A stretch of DNA of 64,000 nucleotides from Notamacropus eugenii (Eukaryota; Chordata; Mammalia; Diprotodontia; Macropodidae), in assembly GCF_028372415.1 (NCBI RefSeq), contig NC_092872.1, positions 16,148,479 through 16,212,478 of the forward strand. Direction: 5' to 3'. Below the pieces are notes generated by a model. That model was not told where the DNA came from and made no database searches. It saw nothing but the letters and a program-made list of their open reading frames with translations. A program made the translations under genes and the position numbers. Positions 23,596-34,440 of the stretch are shown one piece after another. How positions within the stretch are numbered: the stretch's first letter is position 1; every line of letters starts with the position of its first letter.

Positions 23596-24318
23596 TGAAG
23601 TGTGTACGCTGGTCTGGGAGCAGGAAGAGATTTTTGTTCCCAGAATCTTAGTAGAGTTTCATCTTCACAGCTACCTCTCCTCCAGTTCCACCAAGCCAGC
23701 ACTGGGGGCTGAGATTCAGATAAACTGTGGGGGTAGGGCCATCATTCAGTGTGAGATAAAGATCAGCTGCTGCAGGGTCTCTACACAGGGCTGAGGTAAG
23801 AATCAACTGCTCAGTGCCCCCAGGGGTTTTACAATCCAACAATGGATGCAGGCTGCTGTAGGGGCTGCTGTGGGAACTGTTGCCACCTGCCCCATGTGGC
23901 CTCTGTGGCTACTACCTGAGGCTGGAGCTATGGGGAAGCCCTTCTCCCTTCTGGGCCAGCTGAAAAAAACCCTGTCGCTGACCTTTGGCCCCTGTGGATT
24001 GAGGGCTCTGTGAACCACTGCTACTGCGACTGGAGATTCCACCCCCAAGGCTTGCTCACATCCTCCTCCCAGAGCTGATCTAACACTGTGGCTAAGGCTG
24101 GGCTGGGCTCCGCTCTGTGTCCAGTGTGACAGATGTTTCCCATCGGCCTTTCAGGACACCCTGGGCTGGAAATCTCCTCCGCTCTGAAGTTCTGTGGCTT
24201 CTGCTGCTCTAGAACTTGTTGAGAGTCTTTCTTTACATATATTTTATGGGCTGTGGGGGGAGAGCTAGCATATGTGTGTCTTTCTACTCCACTACTTAAC
24301 TCCACCTTATGGAGCAAT

Positions 24319-24330
24319 CCAAATTTATTT
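24319..24330. repeat. Target-site duplication, right copy (HAL1 insertion)
   Basis: CCAAATTTATTT, matching 21369-21380. Confidence 0.85.
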
Positions 24331-25296
24331 TTTAAGGAATTATTTCTTCAGTGAGTTTTTGTACCTATTTTATCAATAAACAATGAGCCATTGTACCTCT
24401 CTTTTTCCTGTTATTGTAACTTTTTGGTCAGTGGTGCTTTTTAAGGACTTATTTTCATCAGTGACATTTTGCTTATCTTTTTTTTCCATTTGGCAAATTG
24501 TTGTTTTAAGGTATTATTTTCTTCAATATTTTTGTACCTCTTTTAGCTAGCTTTTTATTGTCTTCTCACTTTCACTTATTTACTTAGTTTCACTCTATTA
24601 TTCTTATCTGATTCTGAAAATCATTTTTCTTTCTTTTAGTAAGTCTTGTTGGTCCTGTGTCCAATTTATAGCGATTTTTTTCCTTTGAGGTTTTTTGTTT
24701 GTAGCTCTGTCTTGCTCTGAGTTTGTCCTTTGTTCTCCTTTGTAGAATTTTATCACCATACTCTCATGATACTATGTTCATCATAGTAGATTTTTATGGT
24801 CAGGCTCTTTTTTTTGGGGGGGGGGGGGAATCTGGCTCATTTTTCTCCCTATGAGCTTTCAAGTTTATGTTAAAATTGGGCTCTGTTCTTGGTGTAAGTG
24901 TGGAGAAAGAACACTGTCCCAAGCTTTAGCTTTTTTCACTGATATTTTCAGAACTAGTTCTGGAGCTTTGGAAGTTTTTGGTGTCTCCAAGGTGATAAAA
25001 TCTAGTGAGATACATGGTCATTGCTTTCTTGGTTTGTGCTCTGGTACTTACCTATGAAGGACCCTGATCCTTCGGGATTGCAATCAGTACTGATCTTTAG
25101 GTTCTCTGCTCCTAGGTATCCTGCCCCCTCTTGTTGGAACCAGAAGTGATACTGTTTCTGAGGCCCCTTGCTCACTTGGGATTATAATTAATATTGCTCC
25201 AAAGGGCCCCCACTTCTTTGAGACTGGAAGCAATACTGTTCCTCAGAATCCCAGGTCCCTGATGACTGAAAACCTCAGTTACTGCTACTCAGGGTC

Positions 25297-25901
25297 TGTA
25301 AGGTCAAGCAAAATAGGATCTTTTGCTGTTTTTGTTTTAGTATAATCAAGAAGTATTTGAGTGTGATTAAGGAGGATTTTTCCCACCCATTGTTGGGCTT
25401 GAGAAAATTTTTTAGGGAGGTCCATGCCTTTTGTTAATGAGGCACTAATTCTCAAGGGATGTGATGCCTTCTGGCTCTAAAAAGTGTATAAAGACTCTGA
25501 AGTATGGTTTTATTTTGGGGATTATTGACTGGAAGTGTTTGTTTGGCCAGACTGGGACTCTGGGAAGCCTCTTAAGGAGCCCCCCAGCTTTGAAAACTCA
25601 GATGTTGGTGTTTTCCTCTCTGGTAGCTATGGTCAGACAGTTGGGGTCCAACTGTCTGTTGAATTCAGCCAGAGGAAGCCATGTCTGTTGACTTTTAATT
25701 TCTCTGTGTTTTCTTTGAAGTTCAGGGTGCTGACTCCCCTCAACAAGGTGAATGATATATGTGCTTGGTTAAGTGAATGAAACATGTGCTTCATTAAAGT
25801 GATTGTTGACCCCTCAAAAGTTGCCTTTCCTTTTATGAATGCAGATGTAAGAACCTGAGATAGCAGGCCCCCCCTTGTATGTTGGGGTGCTTACTGATAC
25901 A
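25297..25901 (+). mobile_element. Solo ERV LTR, copy A (class III-like)
   Basis: Begins TGTAAGGTCAAGC and ends GCTTACTGATACA. It is flanked by a perfect 5-base duplication GGGTC (25292-25296 and 25902-25906), the size usual for class III (ERVL-like) elements. A TATA-like GTATAAAGACTCTG lies near 25486. It sits in the 5' UTR of the older L1, so it is younger than that L1. The same family occurs inverted at 31850-32500. No internal retroviral sequence adjoins it. Confidence 0.85.
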
Positions 25902-26379
25902 GGGTCCATGCTATCTCTTTTTCAAAAGCACTCCTTTCTTCTCTTGAACTATGATTCAGAAGTGGGTATAGGCAATGGAGTTTCCAAACAACTTTTGATC
26001 CTGGGTCTAGCGCTGACACAGAGGTCCCATGTAATCACTTTCTGATCAGTTGCCAGGTCTCCTTACCATCTCTGGCTTGAGAGCTTCTGGAACTGCTGCT
26101 GCTTTTGTTGCCACCACCTTGTGGTATTGCCTCAACATGAGCTTTGGGCCAGCCTCTACCCCCATGTCACAGATCTCTCTTTCCAAACTCCTGAATTCTT
26201 TTGGGTTGGAAGAGTATCTCATCCTGATGCTTTGTTGGTTCTATCTCTCCAGAATTTGATTTGAGTCCTTGTTTTAAAGTTGTTTGGGGGGGAATGCTAT
26301 GAGAGTTAGCCATCTTGGATCTGCCCCCAGAAGTTAGATACCTTGCGAATTTTGTAAATATTTTCTCTTGAATATTCTG

Positions 26380-26745
26380 TGAATGAGACACTCAATTTCT
26401 TGCCTCTGGGTATTTTCTCTGACTGTCCTTCATGCCTAGAATGCTTTTCTTCCTCTGTTCCACTTACTGATCTTCCTGGATTTCTTTTAGTTCCCATTTA
26501 ATATAATCCCATCTCCTAAAGGAAGCCTTCCCTAACCCCTGTTAACTCCAGTATTTTCCCTCTGTTAATTATTTCCTTTTTATTCTCTCCATAGGTTACT
26601 TTGTATATATTTGTTTGTATGTTGTCTCATCCATTAGAATGTGAAATTTCTGAGGGCAGAGAATGCCTTTTGCCTCTTTTTTGTATCCTTAGCACTTAGC
26701 ACAGTGCCTGACACATAATAGGTAATAAATAAATATTGATTGACT
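26380..26745 (+). mobile_element. L2 3' end
   Basis: GTCCTTCATGCCTAGAATGC, AGGAAGCCTTCCCTAACCCC, CACAGTGCCTGACACATAAT and AATAAATATTGATTGAC match the L2 tail in order. Confidence 0.9.
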
Positions 26746-27479
26746 ATTATTTCTTCAAGAAATGAACCAAACTATTGGCACAACAGCAGATGCATTACTA
26801 AATTATTCATCATGTTGACTAAAAAGAGATCTTGTTATAGTGTTTCACTTTGGAATTATATAGTAAATAGATAATTAGTATAGTATAGAGTTAGACATGA
26901 TTGGATCACTGTAGGAATAAGTAACTTATTATAAGATATGCCTACACCAAGTTAAGTAGATTTAAAGTTTCCCATACAAAAGTATATTTCTCATACTTCT
27001 TTAACATAGCAAAGTCTCACCTACCCAATATTCTTTGCAGAAATGTCAAACTCTCTAAAATTACAACAGACTAAGAAGGTTTAGAATCCTGATCTCATAC
27101 ATACAAGTTGGGTGGAATGCATAACCAGCAAGAATGAATGGGATTTCCCATCCTTAAGTTTTTGATGAGCAGCATCAGGTTAATGACAAGCAGTGTCATT
27201 CAGTGGTTAACTACAAAGGATATTTCCCTGAGCTTCAGGATATTTACTTGAATTTCAGGAATACCAGACTTTCTTATTTTTTTATATCTTTCTAATTATT
27301 TCTTTTCCATAAAATTTCCTGATTTTTCATCTCTTTTTAACATTACAATGTGAATATTCCCTAAAGATATGTCACTGATTATTTACTCTTTTCTACTTTA
27401 ATGATCTCTCTTGGTCATAGCTTCAGTCTAATATTCGTGATTATCAAAGCTATATCTCCAGTCCTTACCGTTATTTTGA
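26746..27479. other. Unassigned
   Basis: No repeat tail or coding remnant recognised. Confidence 0.35.
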
Positions 27480-27600
27480 GTTCCTAGAATCATAGATTTA
27501 GAATTGGAAGTGACTTTAGAAGCCTTCTATCCCAACCTCTTCATTTGGCAGATAAACAAAATAGAGGCCAGAAAAGTTATATGACTTTCCCTAGGGCAGA
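27480..27600 (-). mobile_element. THER1/MIR3 SINE fragment, antisense
   Basis: GAATCATAGATTTAGAATTG, GAAGTGACTTTAGAAGCC and CATTTGGCAGATAAACAAAA match the antisense tail and core. Confidence 0.7.
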
Positions 27601-27629
27601 TAGATAGGGACCAGAGGAGGTGTTTGGAG

Positions 27630-27715
27630 GGGATGGGAAGCCACTCCAGTGTCTTTGCCAAAAAAACCCCAAACTCATAAAGAGTCAGATGTGACAGAAT
27701 GACTGAACAACAGGG
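27630..27715 (+). mobile_element. 3' part of a marsupial tRNA-SINE
   Basis: GGGAAGCCACTCCAGTGTCT, TTGCCAAAAAAACCCC, AGTCAGATGTGACAGAATGA and CTGAACAAC form the tail of the long SINE type seen whole at 41211-41473. Confidence 0.75.
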
Positions 27716-27779
27716 AATGAAGATCCTCTGATTCCATTGCCAGTGTTAATGTTTACTGCCACAGTCTCCACTTTCTTTC

Positions 27780-27966
27780 CAGGGGTGAGAAATGTGGCCA
27801 TATGTGGCCCTCACAGTCCTCAAGTGTGACCCTTTTATGGAATCCAAGCTTTACAAATCTCCTTAATAAACGAAGTTATTCTATAAAACTTGGACTCAAT
27901 AAAAAGGCTCTACCCAAAGCCCTAGAAGGTGATGTGTGGTCTCAAGGCTGAAGGTTCTCCACCCCG
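27780..27966. mobile_element. Near-palindromic non-autonomous DNA element
   Basis: The left arm reads CAGGGGTGAGAAATGTGGCC, ATATGTGGCCCTCACAGTCC, TCAAGTGTGACCC, TGGAATCCAAGCTTTAC. The right arm is its approximate reverse complement: AAACTTGGACTCAATAAAAA, GGCTCTACCCAAAGCCCTAG, AAGGTGATGTGTGGTCTCAA, GTTCTCCACCCC. A CAGGGGTG-type end suggests the hAT superfamily. No clear 8-base duplication survives. Confidence 0.7.
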
Positions 27967-27999
27967 AATTCTATGCCTTTATCTAAAACTTTCTGTAAG

Positions 28000-29020
28000 T
28001 CTCACCTACATATTCCACTGGTACTGAAACTGAGCATATTAAAAACTGAGCTTATTATCTTTCCCCCTAAAATCTTCATTTAGCTTCGCTATAGTTATCT
28101 ACACCTTCATATTTATAACTTTGGTGTTAATATTTAATTCTTTCATCTTTTTCACTACTTATATCCAAAGTGTCTATGAAATTATGCCAATTACATCTCT
28201 CTAGTGTTTCTCACAACTATTTTATTCTATTTATCCCACTCCCAGCATCCTATAGGCCATCACTGCTGCACACAGAGACTGTTGCAATAGAATTTTAACG
28301 GCCTCCATTATTTACATTTTTTCCCCTATCCAAATTCTTCCATTATATCACTACAAGAATAATTTATCTTAACCATAGATTAATTGACATTATTCAACTC
28401 AACAGTCTTCAGGGACACTCTGTCGCATGTTGAATAAAATTTAAACTCATCTGCCTGAGACTATAATCCTTCTATAATTCGGCAGTATCCAACTTTTCTA
28501 ATTTTACATAGCACTGCTTTCTAACACACTTTGTTTTGGCTACTTGGAAGTGCTCACTGCCTCATGTTTTCCTGCATTTATTCTCCTGTCCTATTTCTAT
28601 AATATCATCCATTCCTCACTTTGCCAATTTAATTCCTATCCTTTTAAGCCCAACTAATATGTCTTCTCTAAGAAGTCCTCCCTCATCACCCTGTTTGGTA
28701 TGAATCATTGCTCATAGCACCTTGTTGTGAATTCCTTCTCATGTCCTGATGTTCTAATCACTGTCCAAGATACCACCATGCTCCCAGTTGCACATGGTTG
28801 TAATCTAGATATCATTCTCAAACTGTAGATTTTCTCCAATTTGTCCTGCGTATAACATTGATAAATAATTGTTTGCATGTTGTCTCCTTCATTAGACTAC
28901 TTGAGTTTTGGAACCATTCCCTACCCCCTCTTCTTTGTATCCCCCATGCTTAGCACTGGCATATTATAGTGGTTAATAGTCAATAAAATTCAGTCCATAA
29001 ATTTGTTGACTTGAGTGAAT
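28000..29020 (+). mobile_element. L2 ORF2 end and 3' UTR
   Basis: Starts near AACTGAGCTTATTATCTTTC (compare L2 ..AAACTCATTATCTTTCCCCC). It continues through CACAGAGACTGTTGCAATAG (L2 ..GGACTATTGCAATAG), AATAAAATTTAAACTCATCT and AGAAGTCCTCCCTCATCACC, to CATGCTTAGCACTGGCATAT and a decayed AATAAAATTC end. Frames broken. Confidence 0.8.
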
Positions 29021-29189
29021 ATAATATGCAATTTGGGACAATCTGAATTTTCGTGTATGTTATATTGCAATTTGAGTTTAAGCTCCATGAATGCAAAAAT
29101 GTGTCCTATGTAAGATTTTTAATCTATCACACATCTGCAAATAACAGATACTCATTAAATGTTTAATGCATAAATTAATGAATGTAAAT

Positions 29190-29800
29190 GACTGTCACTT
29201 TCATTTTTCATTTTAATAATATGTTTAACACAGTAAACAATAACAAGGGCAATAAAACATATACCTATATTTTGACATATATTTCAACATATGGTATATC
29301 CATAAAATTTTATTTGTTAGTTCTTTTTTCATTATTTTTTGACTATCATCATCTCCTCTTTTCCTTCTATAGACTTGTAGTCAATAAATATACTGTTCTG
29401 GTTTTGCTTCTCATCACATTACTTCATATGTCTTTCCAAGTTTCTTTATAGTCTTCATATTTATCATTTTAAATGGCATCAAAGTATTTCAGCACATTGG
29501 AATGATATATGGTATGCTGTAGTTTTTCAGCAATTCACCAACTGTTATACATTAAGGTTGTTTCAAGTTTTTTGCAATTACATATAATGTTGTCATATAT
29601 ATCTTTGAACAGATAGTTTCATTTCCTTTATGGTAGCATTTTAGACATATTTCCAATAATTGGATCAAAGAATACTATTATTTTTGTCATTTTTGTGTAC
29701 TGGCAGAATGCTCTCCTCAAAAATGCCATCAAATTTCGATTCATCCAGAAATATATGAACATTCCTATTTCTCTCCAATGGCCCTCACCTCTTCACCCTC
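29190..29800 (-). mobile_element. L1 3' region, antisense
   Basis: ATCACATTACTTCATATGTC, TTTCCAAGTTTCTTTATAGT, AGCAATTCACCAACTG and TAATTGGATCAAAGAATAC hold the same positions as in the other antisense L1 3' ends. A more diverged subfamily. Confidence 0.65.
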
Positions 29801-29949
29801 CATTCAAGAATTGAGTTTTGCCATTTTTAGTTATTTTTTATCACTTTTATGGGTGTTTCTCACATTTTTATATATCCATGTATTTGTACGTGTCTCTATA
29901 TATGTATGCATATGAGTGTGTGCGCACACACACGTAAATGAATGATTTC

Positions 29950-30800
29950 CCCTAAAAAGGTAGATCTGAATGTGTCACAAAACCACTATATAATTTCTAA
30001 TAGCTTTTAAATACTGCCAAGATAAGATATAAAATCTCTTTGGCATTTAAAACTCTTCCTATCTTTCTGGTCTTCATACTGGTTGTTCTCCTCTAGTGAC
30101 TATACAGTCTAGTCACACTGATCTAATTCTTTCTCCTCTTTTGCTAAACCTGCCATCTCCCTATGACTGCATGATCTCCCCTCCATGCCTGGAATGTTCT
30201 CCTTACTTCCACCTCTTAGGATCTGTTTTTTTTCAAGTCAACTCAAATGTTACCATTTCTAGGAGGCTTTTCCACGTTCCTCTACTTCTTCATACCTTCT
30301 TCTTTAGAGTTACTTAAAAAAATCTACTTCTATGTATTTTGTACATATTTATTTATGCACATATTTTACACCTTAGGATGCAAGGTCCCTGAAGGCAGGG
30401 ACTTTATTTTTTGGCATCCTAAATTCTTAGCATGGTGCATAGCACATAATATGTTCGTCCTTCATTGCTGAAGAAGACCATGCCATCAGAGAAATAATGA
30501 CATGACTTGCACTTGACTTTGTTTTGAGTGAGGAAGGGCCATGCAGGTCACCAGCCTCACTTCTCCTCCAGAACTATCTGAATCCGATGACCAGATATTC
30601 ATCAGGATGACTGGAGATGACCTAGGATGAGGCAATTGGGGTTAAGTGACTTGCCCAAGGTCACACAGTTAGTGAGTGTCAAGTGTCTGAGTTGAGATTT
30701 GAACTCAGGTCCTCCTGACTCCTGCACTGGTGCTCTATCCATTGCACCACCTCGCTGCCCATAGAACATAATAGGTACTTGATAAATGCTCATTTATGTA
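29950..30800 (+). mobile_element. L2 3' end, split by a SINE
   Basis: CTTTGGCATTTAAAACTCTT, TTTCTAGGAGGCTTTTCCAC and GCAAGGTCCCTGAAGGCAGG lead to GGTGCATAGCACATAAT at 30450. L2 resumes at 30761 with ATAGAACATAATAGGTACTT and GATAAATGCTC. The insert is the SINE at 30451-30760. Confidence 0.85.
30451..30760 (-). mobile_element. Composite marsupial SINE inserted in L2
   Basis: On the minus strand it begins with the tRNA-like head (GGGCAGCGAGGTGGTGCAAT, GGATAGAGCACC, GAGTTCAAATC, TGTGTGACCTTGGGCAAGTC). It then changes to a second module (CCAGTCATCCTGATGAA.., ..ATGGTCTTCTTCAGCAATGA), whose counterpart occurs without a head at 49990-50208 and 59935-60165. A 12-base duplication with one mismatch flanks it: ATAGCACATAAT at 30439-30450 and ATAGAACATAAT at 30761-30772. 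Confidence 0.85.
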
Positions 30801-31384
30801 AGCTAATTTTTTCAAATCATCCATGCGTCCTCATTTTTAAATGATTCATTATTTCTTTCTGACTCTTCACCCAATAGAGACTGGATATAATCATGTATTT
30901 GTAACAGATCCTTACCCTTGACTGCCTGTCAGCTCAGCTTACAGGAGAAACATGCTAGGATAACACCTGTTCTTCCTCTTCACCTTCTCCCTTCAGCACT
31001 GTGTCAGTCCATGACATTCACGAGATACTTCCTTCTTCTTTTAAATCTTGGAATTATGGCTTCTGTTCAGCAATGTTGATGCTTGGTTCTTCCGGTAAGA
31101 GTTTTTTCTTAGTTCTTTTTTTTTCTTTGTTTAAAAAAAGAAACTAGAAGTTGATGTGAAGTTTGTGGATGTTTGTTGCTCTTAGTGGTGGTGGAGAAGC
31201 TAATTCAGTGGCTTGTGTCTACTCTGCTATCTTCACAGAAGTTCCCTTTCCTCTTCTTGTGGATTGATTCTTAAGGAAAGGATTGATGATATTCAGGATT
31301 GTGACTTCAGAATGGAATGTATATTTGGCTCCTCCCTTCATCTTTGCACAATGGATTACTGTTCAAATTCAGATTGGATTCTAA
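30801..31384. other. Unassigned
   Basis: No clear element. A decayed antisense THER1-like fragment may lie at its right end (31385-31435, TGAGGTCTCTTCTACATCTG). Confidence 0.3.
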
Positions 31385-31454
31385 ATAACTTCTGAGGTCT
31401 CTTCTACATCTGAAATTCTATATTGTTCCATAATATATATATTTTTAAAATATA

Positions 31455-31645
31455 GCATTCAGCTTAGACCTAGAAGCCACCTTTGAAGTAATCTAGTTCA
31501 ACTCCTTCAATAATAGATGATGAAACAGGCCTAGAGGGATCTTAAGTGATGAAATCAAAGTTATACAGGAAATAAGTGTCAGAGCCAAGATTTGGACCAA
31601 GCTTCTCTGGTTGCAAACAGAGCACCCATTCCATGATGCCATTCC
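31455..31645 (-). mobile_element. THER1/MIR3 SINE, antisense
   Basis: AGACCTAGAAGCCACCTTTG, AATCTAGTTCAACTCCTTC, GATGATGAAACAGGCCTAGA and AGTGTCAGAGCCAAGATTTG, in antisense order. Confidence 0.75.
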
Positions 31646-31849
31646 ATGGACTGCCTTCCTCCCCTCTCACCACTTTTACATCAAAGTCCTTGAGTATCAA
31701 AATATATGTTGATTTAATTTGTAGGAGTTTAGCTTGTCAAGTACTCATTAAAATATAATTAGTACTCTAACCCCTACATAGTTTTTGTTTCCTAAGTTGT
31801 AACGGTCATTTTCATAGTCTGCTTTTGCATATTATGGACACTATTACCC

Positions 31850-32500
31850 TGTATTGGTAAGTACCCTAACATACACAGGGGGGCCTGCTACCACAGGTCC
31901 TTTGATCTGCTTCTCTAAAAAGAAAGACAACTTTTGAGGGGTTAACATTCTCCTTAATCAAGCACATATATCATTCACTTAGCTCAGGAAATCAACAGAC
32001 AGTGCTTCCAAACTGTCTGGCATAAGCAATACATATATCATAAATCAACAGACAGGTCCAACTGTCTGACCATAATTGCCAGAGAGGGAAGCACCAACAT
32101 CTGGGTTTTCAAAACTGGGGGGCTGCTTAGAAGTTTCCTAGAGTCTCATCTGGGACACAAACCTTCTTCCAAAAACTAAGCCCCAAAGCAAAACCTCACC
32201 CTCAGAGTACTTATACCCTTTTCTTAGACCCAGAAGGCATCCCAACCTTTGAGAACCAGTGTTTCATTAACAAAATGTGTGGGCCTTCCTACAATCTTCC
32301 CTAATCAAACTCCCTTTAATTGGCAGGCCCATTAATGGGTGGGGAAGATCTTTAATCACATTAACAATACAACTACATATACTTCTTCTAGTTAAAGAAA
32401 CTCTTGTTCTGTACTTTACTCCTAGTAAAGACTCTTTGGAATCAGAGGCACTAAAATTAAAACTAAAACAGCAAAAGATCCTACTTTGCTTGCCCTTACA
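31850..32500 (-). mobile_element. Solo ERV LTR, copy B (same family as copy A)
   Basis: On the minus strand it begins TGTAAGGGCAAGCAAAGTAG and ends GGTACTTACCAATACA. It shares with copy A the blocks TAGGATCTTTTGCTGTTTT, CCCCCCAGTTTTGAAAAC, ATGTTGGTG, GTCAGACAGTTGG, GTGAATGATATATGTGCTTG and CCCCTCAAAAGTTG. Its flanks (TACCC on the left, TAGCT on the right) do not form a matching duplication, unlike copy A. No internal viral region adjoins it. Confidence 0.85.
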
Positions 32501-32999
32501 TAGCTCAGTGTCACTTTCTTTGAGTTCACAACGAAGTTTTTATATATGGGTCTGTGAACTCTTTCTCATTTTATTCTGATTTCTTTACATTTTGGGGGGT
32601 TCAATTTGTAGGGAAACTAGCAATCCTCTGGTTGGATAGAAATTACATCTTGAGAATATCAACAGTTAAATTTACATTTGTCTAAAAACTGTTTAACCCT
32701 TAATATCTTTAACCACCATTCTACCACTTGAACTGAGGGCCATTTTGAGATATTTTGTTCAATTATTTAGTTGCTATGGTAAAAAAAAAATCACAATCTA
32801 GTTGTCAAACCTAGGCTGTCCTTACATGACAGATGGAGTTCATAGGTGAGCTCTTCCTAGAAGCCTTTCTATCTTGGTTAGCCCTTCCAGATTGTATTCT
32901 GCCCAAGATAAGCTGAATACTAGATATCACAGTAGAAATTTAATAGAGGACACAATAATGTAGAGAATATAAAATCCCTCTGTATTTAATATTTAGGCA
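32501..32999. other. Unassigned
   Basis: No recognised element. A short stretch near 32850-32900 (CTCTTCCTAGAAGCCTTTCT) hints at an L2 fragment. Confidence 0.3.
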
Positions 33000-34440
33000 T
33001 TTTAACAAAGCATAATCTCCCACCATTCAATCTCTCCATTTGTCTTATTATTCTCAAATTTTTTTCTTTGTTTTCATCATGATCTGCAATCTCTCTACCC
33101 CATAGTAATTTTCCAGGCTCTTACCACTAGTTTTACTTTTCTTCCTTCCCAATCTTGACAACCAAATGACTTACTGCAATTCTATGCCATTTTCTATTCT
33201 TAATTTTATTAATCCCTTGATCTTTTCCTGCTTTCATCTTGTTAAACTCCAATCAAATATTTTTATCATCATCCACCTTTTTTGCTTCAACTCATGTGCT
33301 ACTAAATGGGGCCGGGAGGCATCATGAATTAAATAATCTAATTTCAACTTGTCCTTCGTTGGAGCAAAGCGATCATTTTACTTATCCCCAACAAATTATT
33401 TGCTTTAATCACCACAAGAGCTGTTACAAACATTCTCTTCTCTCCTTGGTGCAACTCTTCCAATGATGTCTTGGCTTAGGTTCTTGCCTTTTTTTTACTG
33501 AGAAAATCAAGTCCATTCCATCTTGAATTGAATCTCCTAATCATCTCAGATTCAATATATCCCAAACAAAATTTATTGTCTTTCTCCCTAAATTATCTCC
33601 TATTCACATGTTTCCTATTTCTTTCAAAGACTAGTACTTCTTCTAGCCCAGTCCACTAAGCTGTAACCTCAGTGTCATTCCTGCTCCTTGAAATTCACAA
33701 ATATTGTCGTCTTATTTCTACTTTTATAGCATCCCTCACATATATCCCCTTTTTTTCCATTCCCACAGTCACCATCTTAGCACAGGCCTGTGTCTCTCAT
33801 GATGGACCATTATAACAGCTTTCCAGTTGTTCTCACAGTCTTAAGTCTCTTTCCCCACTCCAATCCATCTTCCATTCAGTGGCCAAGTGACTTTCCTAAT
33901 TTGTAGGTCTGTCCATGTTACACCATCTACTCAATTAACTCTCTGAGACCTCTGGGATCAAATATAAATTCCTCTGTTTACTGTTTAAAGCTATTCCATG
34001 GACTTTTTCCCATCTTTTCAATTTTCTTATCTACTATTCTCCTCTATACCCTGTGAGATTTAGATACATTGCCCTACTTATTCAGTATGCAGAAGATTCA
34101 TCTCTCATCTCTTTGCCTTTATACTGGCTGTCTTTTGTGCCTAGAATGTACCCTTTTCTCAATTTCTTGGTTTCCTCTAGTTTCAGCCCATGTCACCTTC
34201 TACATGAACCTATTCTTGTTCATACCAGCTGTTAGTATATACTCTATCCCCAATCTATCTTGTATTTATTTTGTAACTGGTGTGTATATATTTATAAATG
34301 TACGTGTCATTTCCCCAGTTAGAATGTGAATTCTTTTAAATACAAGGACTATGTAATTTATATCTTTGTATCCCTAGTATTTGGCATAGTGCTTGACATA
34401 TAGTAGTCATTTAATAAATGTTAGTCAATTGACTGATTGG
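33000..34440 (+). mobile_element. L2 long 3' segment
   Basis: Contains CAAACAAAATTTATTGTCTT, TTATAACAGCTTTCCAGTTG, CACTCCAATCCATCTTCCAT, GGGATCAAATATAAATTCCT, GTCTTTTGTGCCTAGAATGT and TAATAAATGTTAGTC in L2 order over about 1.4 kb. Coding frames are broken. Confidence 0.85.

Larger units (their letters stand above)
21381..24318 (-). mobile_element. HAL1-like (half-L1) element, nearly full length
   Basis: The order on the minus strand is a 5' UTR (24318 to about 23600), ORF1 (23595-22492), then directly an about 1.1 kb 3' UTR that ends with the common L1 terminus (TTGAGTTACAAATTTTCTTC on the + strand) and an A-rich tail at 21381-21400. No ORF2 is present anywhere. ORF1 without ORF2, moved by L1 machinery in trans, is the defining plan of HAL1. 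Both ends are fixed by a 12-base duplication. A TG microsatellite (22221-22275) sits in the 3' UTR. The 5' UTR is homologous to the one at 63721-64000. Alternatively it is an L1 that lost exactly ORF2. Confidence 0.8.
19405..26335 (-). mobile_element. Older L1, antisense, ORF2 mostly deleted, host of two insertions
   Basis: From the 3' UTR (AGTATGCTTCAGTCTATACT, about 19430) it runs back through the ORF2 C-terminus to the reverse-transcriptase active site. That site reads LFANDMM at 21126-21146, so the usual FADD is FAND. It then jumps, between about 21150 and 21210, straight into ORF1 (GGTAGCCCAATAATTTTTAA). ORF1 is interrupted by a younger element (21381-24318) and resumes at 24331 with TAAGGAATTATTTCTTCAGT. 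The 5' UTR follows, itself split by an LTR (25297-25901), and ends near 26335 at GAGTTAGCCATCTTGGATCT, whose reverse is the L1 start (AGATCCAAGATGGC). Without its guests the copy is about 3.4 kb and non-functional. Confidence 0.8.

Noticed and set aside
23514-24317. Several frames of 60-98 residues on both strands
   Set aside because: They fall in the GC-rich HAL1 leader. No start context or known protein.
25297-32500. A provirus bounded by the two related LTRs
   Set aside because: The LTRs are in opposite orientation and the DNA between them is L1, L2, SINE and DNA-element sequence, not retroviral.
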